35,483 nucleotides of DNA from Desulfocapsa sp. (GTDB taxonomy: Bacteria > Desulfobacterota > Desulfobulbia > Desulfobulbales > Desulfocapsaceae). Made by a program: the position numbers and the translations under genes. How positions within the stretch are numbered: position 1 is the stretch's first letter; each line of letters starts with the position of its first letter. Below, piece by piece: positions 8,126 through 16,118 of the stretch. Below the pieces are notes generated by a model that was given only the letters and a program-made list of their open reading frames with translations, searched no databases and was not told where the DNA came from. The stretch spans positions 1 through 35,483 of the forward strand of contig JAIPEF010000017.1 in NCBI GenBank assembly GCA_021737265.1, given 5' to 3'.

Positions 8126-10837
8126 TCAGCCTATGAGACCGGCAATCATTGCATTTGTCAAAGCGATGGCTTTTGGATGACGCATGATCAACACCTCGCC
8201 TCCGGCCAAGAGCATACAGCTTGCGGTCAATGCCTCCATCATAATTCCACGGGTTTCCTGATCACCAATCATATCATCACTTGGCAGTTTGGTTTCCTTG
8301 GCTTTCCATACCTCGCAACCAAGGTTGCATATAATGGGTACCTGCAGTTTGTCATCCTGCTGGGTGAGTGCGGCAATCCGAATACGCTCCATTACTGAAT
8401 AGGTGTACTCAATGCCATAGCCTAGGGCTCCAATGGATGGATCCATGAGAACGCTATCAAGGGAGACACCAAGATTTTGAAGGAGGATATTCAACTGTTT
8501 CGCAAGGTTTACATCAATGGGTGACGCAGCAACAATTGGGTGCTGGAAGGCCATGGCAGTTGCGCCAATGGTCCTGTAATTAGCGTCCTCAAGGGGAGAG
8601 AGACAGACTTTCTTATCACCAATAACAGAGGTGATGTCCCGTAGTGTCTCAGTATCTTTCTCTGCATTACCACAACCCCAGACAATTATGGGAACATCCA
8701 CTGCATCAATTACAGCAGCAGCGGTTTTGGCGGCATCGGCAGCTGAACGATTCATACCATTTGGATCAGTTGAACCAAGGGAAATGGCAATGGCTTCAGC
8801 ACCATAGGTCTTGACACATTTCTGGGCCCAGGCTACTGGATTGTCAAAGACATCACTGAAGTGTTGACTCAGGGTCTCCGGCCAATCATCAGGCTTTACA
8901 TCGGCAACTTCCATGGCGATAAGTGGTTTATTAGGATGGTCACCTTCAAAAAGCTGGAAAGGCATGGAAGAAGCGCCGCCGACATACTTCTCATTTCCAT
9001 CGTTACCCAATTTCACCGAACGAATCACCCCTGAATACTTGGTTTCATAACTGGTTGGAACAACCTTGGTGGCGCGATCAGCGAGGGCAACAGTCTCTTT
9101 GGCAAACTCTGCGACACCGCTATCAACCATAGGAGCGGGCTTTGGCATCTCCACTTTGGGCTTGGCTTCGGAATCAGCTTTGGCTTTAGCCTCTGCGTCT
9201 GCTTTTGCTTTTGCTTTTGCTTCTGCTTCTGCTTTTGCTTTTGCTTCATCAGCAGACTTAGCATCTGCTGCAGTCTTGGCATCCGCATCCGCATCCGCTT
9301 TTGCCTTGCCTTCGGCATCAGCTTTGGCCTTGGCTTCGGCATCAGCTTTTGCCTTTGCTTCGGCATCTGCTTTGGCCTTAGCTTCGACATCTGCCTTTGT
9401 CTTTGCATCTGCAGCCGCTTTTGCTTTTTCAGCAGAGTCATCAACTGGAGGTGTGGCAGGAGCAGCAGGAGCAGCAGGAGCAACTGGCGCTGTTGCAACT
9501 GCTGGAGCAGCAGGAATCGCAGCACTGGCTTCAGGTTCTTTTTTCAGAATAGCATGGGCGCCGGCAAAGCTTGCCAGGGCCTCAAACTGATCATCGGTTA
9601 ATCCATACGCCTTCTTCAATGCGGCCAGACCAAGATTTACAGAATCAAGGGCCATGATCCGTTCTTTTTCATTCATTTCATGCTCTCCTGAATCATCCGC
9701 ACCCTGTGGCGCGTCAGTGGTTATACTTGCGCTGGTACCAGCGATTGCAACTCCAGCGCTACCAGCGTTTTCTATTAATTTATCGGCTTCGGCCTTAGCA
9801 GCAGCAACAATCTGTGCCGCCTCTGCTTTTGCTTTTTCAAGTAAGCCTTCAGTATCAACGGGTTGTACTGTGATCTCTTCTCTGACCTCAACACTTGCAG
9901 GAGGTTCTGCCGTTTCAGCGATACCTGGTCGAGGAAGAAGGCCTGCTCTCTTCAATATCTCCGGAACGGCACTTTCCCACTCAATGGCCATACAGTGAAT
10001 ACCGGCAACACCTTCAATATCTTTTACTTGATTGATGATGTCTGCACAAATCTGGATCCCCTCATCCTGCTTGTCTTTGGCATCCTTCATTCGCTGAATG
10101 ACATCATCGGTGACATCCATTCCAGGAACAAATTTTTTCATGTATCGTGCCATTCCCAGAGACTTTGGCGGAGTAACACCGGCGAGGATATAACATTTCT
10201 CATGGAGGCCAAGATCACGAACCATTCTCATGAATTCTGCAAATTTTTCTACATTATAGATGATTTGGGTCTGGACAAAATCGGCACCGGCTGCAACCTT
10301 TTTACCCAGGCGAACAGCGCGATATTCAAAGGGGTAGGCAAAAGGATTGGCAGCAGCACCAAGAAAAAGTTTCGGCTGATCACTCTTGATATCTTCACCG
10401 CATTGAAACTTTTTGTCATCACGCATCCCCTTCATCATTCCAAGCATCTGGATGGAGTCCATATCAAAGACTCCTTTTGATCCCGGATGGTTACCAAATT
10501 TTTGATGGTCACCGGTGAGACAGAGCAGATTTTTCAAACCCAGAGCCTGGGCGCCAAGAATATCAGACTGCATCCCGATCCGGTTTCGATCACGGCAGGT
10601 CATCTGGATAACAGGTTCAACCCCTTCTTCCTTTGCAATAAGTCCGGCGGCAATAGATGACATGCGAACAATCGCTGTCTGACAATCTGTAATATTGACC
10701 GCATCCACATTGCCCTTCAGTAGCCGCGCTTTTTCACGGACCACTTCCGGATTTCCATTTTTAGGGGGACCAAGTTCGCCGGTTACTGCGAAAGTCCCCT
10801 CTTTTAATAGTGTTTCTAGATTACTGCCCGACTTCAT
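8126..10837 (-). CDS. metF-acsD: Fusion of methylenetetrahydrofolate reductase (MetF) with corrinoid/iron-sulfur protein small subunit (AcsD)
   Basis: This single 903-aa reading frame carries two Wood-Ljungdahl activities. Residues 1 to about 305 are a MetF-type TIM barrel, with E21 in TGELGPP, LTGDH near 107-111 and QTQIIYN near 189-195. Residues about 565-903 are the small (delta, AcsD/CdhD) subunit of the corrinoid protein, a TIM barrel with NLGCEVW and the C-terminal MRHPKAI segment. Between them lie roughly 255 residues: an amphipathic Ala/Lys helix (about 332-357), a short helical patch (about 395-435), an Ala/Pro stretch, and a Lys/Ala/Asp/Glu repeat (about 470-560). An AGGAG ribosome site precedes the ATG. 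There is no internal stop or frameshift, so the fusion looks genuine. It links the enzyme making methyl-THF to the protein receiving the methyl group. No separate acsD or metF occurs in the window. Confidence 0.93.
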   Translation of the reverse strand: MKSGSNLETLLKEGTFAVTGELGPPKNGNPEVVREKARLLKGNVDAVNITDCQTAIVRMSSIAAGLIAKEEGVEPVIQMTCRDRNRIGMQSDILGAQALGLKNLLCLTGDHQKFGNHPGSKGVFDMDSIQMLGMMKGMRDDKKFQCGEDIKSDQPKLFLGAAANPFAYPFEYRAVRLGKKVAAGADFVQTQIIYNVEKFAEFMRMVRDLGLHEKCYILAGVTPPKSLGMARYMKKFVPGMDVTDDVIQRMKDAKDKQDEGIQICADIINQVKDIEGVAGIHCMAIEWESAVPEILKRAGLLPRPGIAETAEPPASVEVREEITVQPVDTEGLLEKAKAEAAQIVAAAKAEADKLIENAGSAGVAIAGTSASITTDAPQGADDSGEHEMNEKERIMALDSVNLGLAALKKAYGLTDDQFEALASFAGAHAILKKEPEASAAIPAAPAVATAPVAPAAPAAPATPPVDDSAEKAKAAADAKTKADVEAKAKADAEAKAKADAEAKAKADAEGKAKADADADAKTAADAKSADEAKAKAEAEAKAKAKADAEAKAKADSEAKPKVEMPKPAPMVDSGVAEFAKETVALADRATKVVPTSYETKYSGVIRSVKLGNDGNEKYVGGASSMPFQLFEGDHPNKPLIAMEVADVKPDDWPETLSQHFSDVFDNPVAWAQKCVKTYGAEAIAISLGSTDPNGMNRSAADAAKTAAAVIDAVDVPIIVWGCGNAEKDTETLRDITSVIGDKKVCLSPLEDANYRTIGATAMAFQHPIVAASPIDVNLAKQLNILLQNLGVSLDSVLMDPSIGALGYGIEYTYSVMERIRIAALTQQDDKLQVPIICNLGCEVWKAKETKLPSDDMIGDQETRGIMMEALTASCMLLAGGEVLIMRHPKAIALTNAMIAGLIG
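9158..9430 (-). repeat. Low-complexity tandem repeat coding for the Lys/Ala/Asp/Glu linker
   Basis: The DNA consists of degenerate copies of a roughly 24-nt unit encoding eight residues of the type AKAKADAE, repeated across linker residues about 470-560 of the metF::acsD fusion. Copies differ at third positions, which argues for long-maintained protein-level selection rather than a very recent expansion. The encoded segment is strongly charged and helix-prone. It creates long spurious open frames on both strands that are not genes. Confidence 0.85.
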
Positions 10838-10938
10838 CGGCTAGACTCCTTCTGCCAAAACCAATCTTTTTTTTTGCAGCAGCCTGCTTTCACAGAGCTG
10901 CTACTCGTATTCAAGAATAGTGGTTGAATATAAAACAA

Positions 10939-12936
10939 CTATTTCTGGCCGCAACCAACACCAGGGATACCTTGGCCGGTTGACCCGACATCAAGATCAC
11001 GGCGCATTTCCATATCAAAAAGTACACGATCCTTCTTCTTGTTAATTCCAAGGGCTTCACGTTTACCATCAATCGCCTTAATCATTTTCTGGGCGAGTTT
11101 GATTGGATCTTCTTCATAGTCCCAAGTTGCTCCATACTCTTCAGCCATTCCATTGAGGACAAACTCGTTCATCTCTTTGGAACCAGTCACAGGAAGATTC
11201 TGGAAAATAACATGGGCACCGGATGTAACAAAGTACTGACCAATGGCCACGGCCTTTTCACTCATCCACAGAGGAGCGGTACCGCAGGCAGGCAGCTCGG
11301 AGATATCATCACCAAGACCTCCTTCTTTGACCATTTCAGTGAGTGCAATGAGGAGGCGACTATTATCAACACAGGAGCCGACATGGAGAACAGGTGGCAT
11401 ACCGACTGTCTCACACACCTCGGCCAAGCCTTCCCCACAATATTCTGCAGCAGCCTCAGGCCTCATAAGGCCCATTCTGCCAAGTGCCTGTGCGGCACAA
11501 CCGGTGGCAAGCACCAGGACATTGTTCTTAAGGAGCTCAACGGCAATCTTGAAATGAACATCGTCGCTATACTTGTAGTGCTCACACCCAACAAGGGCAC
11601 CAATACCTTTGATGCGACCGTTGATAATATTATCATTCAAAGGGCGGTAGCTTTGGCGAAAACGACCACCGAGCATATAGTTGATAGTCTCATGACTGAA
11701 ACCAACAACAACATCTAATTTATTATCCTTAGGAATGTAGTACTCACCACGCTTTTTATAATTATTGATGGCATGGGTAAGGATTGCTTTGGCTGAGCCA
11801 AGGGGATCCTCCTCCTCAAACTGCATGTGGATGGCATCCGGCATCTTCGCCCGGTAGTTAGTGGTGATGATATCGGTATGTTTCCCTTTCACCACCTGAG
11901 CCACCGACTGCATGACACACTGCACGTCCACTACCATGGCCTCAACTGCGCCGGTAGCAAGGACCATCTCCTGCTGGATGAAGGATCCGGCAACCGGAAT
12001 TCCGCGACGCATGAGAATTTCATTACCGGTACAGCAGACACCGGCGAGGTTAATGCCCTTGGCACCAACTTTTTTGGCAAGGGCCTGCATATCTTCACTT
12101 TCTGCGGCAATACAGAGAGCCTCAGCAAGCAGGGGCTCATGACCATGAACAGTCACATTCACCTGGTCTTCTTTGAGAACACCAAGATCAATGAGAGCAC
12201 GCCTTGGAACCGGAGTACCGAACATAATATCAGTAAGCTCAGTGGAGAGCATGGAAGCCCCCCAGCCATCTGCCAGGGAACAGCGGGCAGCCTGCTTCAT
12301 GATGTTTTTATATTCCTGGTCAACACCCATGTGGGTACGATGCATGGTCTCAACGACTTCACGATCAATCCCCCTGGGCTCAACACCTTTTTCTTTCCAG
12401 ATCTGCTGCTGTTTTTCAGGTGCCCGTTTGAGCATGGAAAGGGTACCATGCTGCTGGCCAAACTCAGCCAGAGCCTTTTCACCCAACTCCAATGCTATTT
12501 CGTTTTTGTCTCTGCCCTCAGTCTCGACCCCGAAGATCTCTGCCATGGCATGGAGCTTGACTTCATCTTTGATTTCATGGGGAGTATTTCCTTTGGCAGT
12601 CTCGATGAATCCCATCACCATCTCACGGGCATGATCAGTATGCGCTGCTGTTCCAGCGGCGACGATACGGGCAAAATTTCTGGCTACAACTGTAGCCGCT
12701 GTTGCACCACAGACACCAATCATCTGCTCAACCCCATCAATGATCTGACAAGGGCCCATATTACAGATACGGCAGCAGGTTCCACCTGAGCCAAACAGAC
12801 AGGTAGAAACACCACGATCCTCAATTCGATCGTAAGCAGTTCGAACCTGTTTTGCCAAATCCTGATTAAGCAGGTCTTTGGTTGAGGCACCGGTAATATC
12901 GTTACAGGATGTGCATCCACCTTTGCTGTTGCTCAT
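10939..12936 (-). CDS. acsA: Anaerobic Ni-Fe carbon monoxide dehydrogenase, CODH/ACS beta subunit
   Basis: AcsA/CooS reduces CO2 to CO at the Ni-Fe-S C-cluster and passes CO to acetyl-CoA synthase. The 665-aa chain has the family length. Cluster ligands are visible: C46 and C54 (D-cluster); C55, C58, C63 and C76 (B-cluster); and for the C-cluster H266 (VHGHEP), C302 (CCTGNE), C340, C451, C480 and C522. The next gene downstream encodes the corrinoid protein small subunit, which with acsB further on supports an AcsA-type role rather than a stand-alone CooS. A GGAGG ribosome site precedes the ATG. The gap to folD is 63 nt. No cooC nickel-insertion gene is adjacent. Confidence 0.97.
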   Translation of the reverse strand: MSNSKGGCTSCNDITGASTKDLLNQDLAKQVRTAYDRIEDRGVSTCLFGSGGTCCRICNMGPCQIIDGVEQMIGVCGATAATVVARNFARIVAAGTAAHTDHAREMVMGFIETAKGNTPHEIKDEVKLHAMAEIFGVETEGRDKNEIALELGEKALAEFGQQHGTLSMLKRAPEKQQQIWKEKGVEPRGIDREVVETMHRTHMGVDQEYKNIMKQAARCSLADGWGASMLSTELTDIMFGTPVPRRALIDLGVLKEDQVNVTVHGHEPLLAEALCIAAESEDMQALAKKVGAKGINLAGVCCTGNEILMRRGIPVAGSFIQQEMVLATGAVEAMVVDVQCVMQSVAQVVKGKHTDIITTNYRAKMPDAIHMQFEEEDPLGSAKAILTHAINNYKKRGEYYIPKDNKLDVVVGFSHETINYMLGGRFRQSYRPLNDNIINGRIKGIGALVGCEHYKYSDDVHFKIAVELLKNNVLVLATGCAAQALGRMGLMRPEAAAEYCGEGLAEVCETVGMPPVLHVGSCVDNSRLLIALTEMVKEGGLGDDISELPACGTAPLWMSEKAVAIGQYFVTSGAHVIFQNLPVTGSKEMNEFVLNGMAEEYGATWDYEEDPIKLAQKMIKAIDGKREALGINKKKDRVLFDMEMRRDLDVGSTGQGIPGVGCGQK

Positions 12937-12999
12937 AGTTATCCTCCGGAACAGTTATAAACGGCAAGAAAACCGTATTAAATGCTACTAATAGCGCTA

Positions 13000-13887
13000 T
13001 TATATCAAATTGGCTGCCATCTTAGCGGCCTGTACAGTATTTTTCATCAGCATGGTGATGGTCATGGGACCAACACCGCCTGGAACCGGGGTAATACAGG
13101 ATGCCTTTTCCTTCACGGCATCAAAATCAACATCACCGGCAAGAATAGCCTTACCATTGCTCGCCTGACCAATACGGTTGACGCCGACATCAATAATTGC
13201 AGCTCCTTCTTTTACCATATCTGCTGTAACCATTTTCGGAACACCAACGGCAGCGATAATAATATCAGCACGCCTGCAATGTGCGGCCATATCCTTCGTT
13301 CTGGTATGACAGAGGGTGACGGTTGCATTTCCAGCTTCACGTTTCTGAAGCATCAAGTTGGCTATGGGTTTGCCGACGATATTGGATCGCCCTATAACCA
13401 CAACCTCGGCACCGCTGGTTTCCACACCGCTTCTGATGAGAAGCTCAAGAATTCCATGGGGGGTGCAGGGCAGGAAGCACTGCTCACCAAGGACCATCTT
13501 ACCGACATTAACGGGATGGAAACCATCCACATCTTTATCGGGGTCAATGGCATACAGAATATTGGCTTCATTAATATGTTTTGGCAAAGGCAGCTGAACA
13601 AGGATACCGTTGATCTTTGGGTCCTTGTTATATTTGTCCACAAGTGCAAGAAGATCTTTTTCACTGGTCTCTGGATCCAAGGTAAGCTGCTCCGAGTGAA
13701 TACCGAGCGCATGAGCGGTCTTATTTTTGGCAGCGACATACGACTGGGAGGCGGGATCCTCTCCGACAAGAATGGTCACAAGGCCAGGAACAATGTTATG
13801 TTTCTCTTTTAACTCAGCAACTTCAACTGCTAATTCTTCACGAATGGTTTTTGCTACCTCGGTACCACTTATAAGCTTTGCCGTCAT
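13000..13887 (-). CDS. folD: Bifunctional methylenetetrahydrofolate dehydrogenase / methenyltetrahydrofolate cyclohydrolase
   Basis: FolD interconverts formyl-THF, methenyl-THF and methylene-THF, the central steps of the methyl branch, in the cytoplasm. The 295-aa length is normal. The catalytic Tyr/Lys pair is Y50 and K54 (YVAAKNK), and the family motifs VQLPLP and PVTPGGVGPMT-like are present near 98-103 and at the C-terminus. A GAGG ribosome site lies 8 nt before the ATG. It is the first gene of the Wood-Ljungdahl operon. Because FolD is bifunctional, the lack of a separate cyclohydrolase (fchA) is expected. Formyl-THF synthetase, which would feed it, is not in the window. Confidence 0.97.
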   Translation of the reverse strand: MTAKLISGTEVAKTIREELAVEVAELKEKHNIVPGLVTILVGEDPASQSYVAAKNKTAHALGIHSEQLTLDPETSEKDLLALVDKYNKDPKINGILVQLPLPKHINEANILYAIDPDKDVDGFHPVNVGKMVLGEQCFLPCTPHGILELLIRSGVETSGAEVVVIGRSNIVGKPIANLMLQKREAGNATVTLCHTRTKDMAAHCRRADIIIAAVGVPKMVTADMVKEGAAIIDVGVNRIGQASNGKAILAGDVDFDAVKEKASCITPVPGGVGPMTITMLMKNTVQAAKMAANLI

Positions 13888-14082
13888 TTATATATCCTCA
13901 AAAAAAAATTCAAACGATCAATGTTGCTTTACTCAAAACATCATCGGAACATCATTTGGTTGACTGTTGGACAGACCATTCCCGAGAACAACAAAATCTT
14001 GGCAAGATTAATAGGATTGGCCTGAGAGAATTTTCATTCAACACCTTGTAGTTATATGACCAGCAAGGATAGTGAAAGAGTC

Positions 14083-14111
14083 AAAATAATAGGTTTTTCA
14101 ATTTTTTTCAA
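14083..14111 (-). promoter_or_regulatory. Candidate sigma-70-like promoter of the folD/acs operon
   Basis: On the minus strand TTGAAA (14106-14111) and TATTTT (14083-14088) are separated by 17 nt. It lies just downstream of the TTAACAAT-type inverted repeat. The region is AT-rich, so chance matches are common and the assignment is weak. Confidence 0.3.
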
Positions 14112-14125
14112 GTAACAGATCAATA

Positions 14126-14168
14126 TTTTTTAACAATTATCAAAGTTTTTTGACTCATTGTTAAAAAA
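14126..14168. promoter_or_regulatory. 12-bp inverted repeat upstream of the Wood-Ljungdahl operon (possible operator)
   Basis: TTTTTTAACAAT (14126-14137) and ATTGTTAAAAAA (14157-14168) are perfect inverted arms separated by 19 nt. The centre lies about 70 nt upstream of the candidate operon start site, a usual position for an activator. A weak AT-only hairpin or chance AT-richness are alternatives. Confidence 0.35.
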
Positions 14169-14242
14169 AATAGATATAGGGCTGAAACAGAGGGTATGGC
14201 AGGTGCAAACCAACTAGCTAATGGAGCGGGAAACGGCTATAA

Positions 14243-14301
14243 TAAAAACAACTTAGAGGCTGTCTCTCGTTGCACTCCTTCAACAAATACAACGAGAGAC
14301 A
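14243..14301 (-). terminator. Probable terminator after the malic enzyme gene
   Basis: A perfect 12-bp inverted repeat (TGTCTCTCGTTG at 14261-14272 and CAACGAGAGACA at 14290-14301) with a 17-nt loop lies 10 nt after the malic enzyme stop codon. On the minus strand it is followed, after about 9 nt, by a T-rich run. The delayed T run makes it an imperfect intrinsic terminator. Confidence 0.55.
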
Positions 14302-14310
14302 ACACTTATT

Positions 14311-16047
14311 CTACATGGCTACAATGGGAAGATATTCAGGGTCCCAACGCATTTTTCGCAACAATTCATTCATTCGTGCCTCATCTCCTTCGTGCTGAAA
14401 CGTGGAAAAGACACATGGACGGCTGACCCCGTTTTGGACAGCAGACATCGCCACTGCAAGGGCCACTTTACCGCTGACATCTTTCAAGGTATTAACGGAA
14501 GGTACAAGACTACCTTCCTCCATTTCCGCCTTTGAGACACAGGAAGAAACCGCATGGGCAGCAGCTGTAAAAAACTGCGGCAGTACCTCTCTTGCCCCGG
14601 AACCGAGTACCCCAAGGCCCACACCGGGAAAGACAAAAACATTGTTACACTGACCGATGTGGTGAATCTTTCCATTATGAGTTACAGGTTCAAATGGGCT
14701 TCCGGTAGCCACAAGTGCCTTGCCATCGGTCCAGCTATAAATATCTTCCGGAAGAGCCTCAGTCATGGAAGTGGGATTTGACAGGGGCATAATCACCGGA
14801 CGCTCGGTATTAACAGCAACAGCCTCCACCACCTCCTGCGTAAAGCAACCTCCCTGCCCTGAGGTTCCGATAAGAACAGTAACTCCAGCTTTCTTGACGG
14901 CATTAAGAAGAGAAAGATTCTCTTGCTCTTTCAACCATGGAAACTGTTCTTTGTCCTTCGCAAATTTCAGTTTATATTCTTCAATATCACGATCCGAGGT
15001 AACCACTCCTCTGGAATCAAGGGTGAAAATCCTGTCTTTTGCCTCTTTCTCAGACAGACCTGCCTCAACCAGAGCAACACCGATCTGTTCAGCCACCCCA
15101 ACGCCACCAGCACCGGCACCATGGACAAGAAAGACCTGATCCTCCAGTTTTTCAAGCTTGATCCGCATGGCGGTTAATATTCCAGCCAGGGTAATAGCGC
15201 CAGTCCCCTGGATATCGTCATTAAAAGAGATCAGATCATGGAGATATGAATCACGAATAGCAAAGGCATTCTGTTTAGAAAAATCTTCCCATTGGCAGAG
15301 GGCATTAGGAAAAACATTTCTAAAGGCACAGGCAAATCGCCTGATAAACTCCATATACTCATCTCCGGTCAAGCGGTGATGACGCCAGCCCAGATAATCG
15401 TTGTCTAACAGCAGCGCTTCATTATTAGTCCCGACGTCTAAGGAAATGGGCAGGCAATGCCATGGCGCAATCCCTGCCCCTTGCGTATAGAGCATGAGCT
15501 TACCGAGACAGATGGCAATTCCACCGGCACCCTGATCACCAATACCGAGAATCCCCTGATTATCAGTGACCACCGCAACCCTTATATCCCGATGAATATA
15601 GCGCCGGAGAACATCCTCGGCCTGATCAATGTTCCCGGGATAAAAATGCAGCCCATTGGCCTGCCTGAACATGGAGGAGTATTGCTGAACAGCAAGGCCC
15701 ACCGTGGGAGTATAGATAATTCCCATCAGGTTCTCGATATCACTTTTAATGAGAGCGTGAGCAAGGGCCACATTACGGTCAAAAAGGGACCTGACATAAA
15801 TAAATTTTTCTATGGGCAGCTCTTTGGAATCCACCTTGATCTTCGAATTTTCCACCTGATGCTCAAGGCTTCTCACTGCAGGCGGCAGGGTTGCTTCGAG
15901 CCCGAGCCGTTTTCTCTCGGACTGACTAAAGGCGGTGCCCTTGTTTACAAAACTGATATTGTGTATAGTTGTACCGCTTGCATAAACCAGAATTTCTCTG
16001 GTGTTTCCATATTCGTCATATTTAAAACCGTATTGATTCTCAGACAT
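14311..16047 (-). CDS. maeA: NAD-type malic enzyme (malate to pyruvate and CO2)
   Basis: This enzyme oxidatively decarboxylates malate to pyruvate, or runs in reverse, in the cytoplasm. The 578-aa product is of the large SfcA/eukaryote-like type. The motif IYTPTVGLAVQQ is near 110, the NAD/malate motif LGIGDQGAGGIAICLGKL follows, NDDIQGTGAI precedes the Rossmann domain, and HGAGAGGVGVAEQ is the dinucleotide loop. The frame is open to 16203, but I choose the ATG at 16047. It has a GAGGAG ribosome site 5 nt upstream, and the family-like sequence begins only there. It is transcribed toward the Wood-Ljungdahl operon but ends at its own hairpin, so it is probably a separate unit. NAD versus NADP preference is not determined. 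Confidence 0.94.
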   Translation of the reverse strand: MSENQYGFKYDEYGNTREILVYASGTTIHNISFVNKGTAFSQSERKRLGLEATLPPAVRSLEHQVENSKIKVDSKELPIEKFIYVRSLFDRNVALAHALIKSDIENLMGIIYTPTVGLAVQQYSSMFRQANGLHFYPGNIDQAEDVLRRYIHRDIRVAVVTDNQGILGIGDQGAGGIAICLGKLMLYTQGAGIAPWHCLPISLDVGTNNEALLLDNDYLGWRHHRLTGDEYMEFIRRFACAFRNVFPNALCQWEDFSKQNAFAIRDSYLHDLISFNDDIQGTGAITLAGILTAMRIKLEKLEDQVFLVHGAGAGGVGVAEQIGVALVEAGLSEKEAKDRIFTLDSRGVVTSDRDIEEYKLKFAKDKEQFPWLKEQENLSLLNAVKKAGVTVLIGTSGQGGCFTQEVVEAVAVNTERPVIMPLSNPTSMTEALPEDIYSWTDGKALVATGSPFEPVTHNGKIHHIGQCNNVFVFPGVGLGVLGSGAREVLPQFFTAAAHAVSSCVSKAEMEEGSLVPSVNTLKDVSGKVALAVAMSAVQNGVSRPCVFSTFQHEGDEARMNELLRKMRWDPEYLPIVAM

Positions 16048-16052
16048 CCCCA

Positions 16053-16058
16053 CTCCTC
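16053..16058 (-). promoter_or_regulatory. Ribosome binding site fixing the malic enzyme start
   Basis: GAGGAG lies 5 nt before the ATG at 16047. The upstream in-frame start at 16203 would add 52 unconserved-looking residues and overlap the start of the divergent radical SAM gene. Confidence 0.75.
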
Positions 16059-16081
16059 GGCACGTTGCCTGCATTGGGAAA

Positions 16082-16110
16082 TTGACTTTTGGCCTGCAAT
16101 CCTCCATAAT
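16082..16110 (+). promoter_or_regulatory. Sigma-70-like promoter of the radical SAM aminomutase gene
   Basis: TTGACT (16082-16087), a 17-nt spacer and CATAAT (16105-16110) make a near-consensus promoter. The expected start site, 16116-16119, coincides with the ATG at 16119, suggesting a leaderless message. Confidence 0.55.
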
Positions 16111-16118
16111 GTGTCCCC

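Larger units (their letters stand above)
13888..14310. other. Intergenic region between folD operon and malic enzyme gene
   Basis: This 423-nt stretch holds no credible gene. It contains the malic enzyme terminator-like hairpin (14261-14301), an AT-rich inverted repeat (14126-14168) and a candidate promoter for the folD operon (14083-14111). The segment 14090-14170 is very A/T-rich. The leader from the candidate start site to folD would be about 190 nt, and I see no known riboswitch in it. Confidence 0.6.

Noticed and set aside
9025..9590. Long open frames on both strands over the linker (Lys/Gln/Leu-rich on minus, Ala/Ser/Phe-rich on plus)
   Set aside because: They are shadows of the 24-nt low-complexity repeat, have biased compositions and no ribosome sites, and lie inside the metF::acsD frame.
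10866..10905. AGCAGC/GCTGCT hairpin next to a T run between acsA and the metF::acsD fusion
   Set aside because: On the transcribed minus strand the run is of A, not T, so it is not a terminator for the operon.
11827..12789. Open frame of 320 codons on the plus strand opposite acsA
   Set aside because: It lies antisense to a highly conserved CO dehydrogenase gene and looks like no known protein. The same applies to plus-strand frames at 4795-5655 and 7144-8037.
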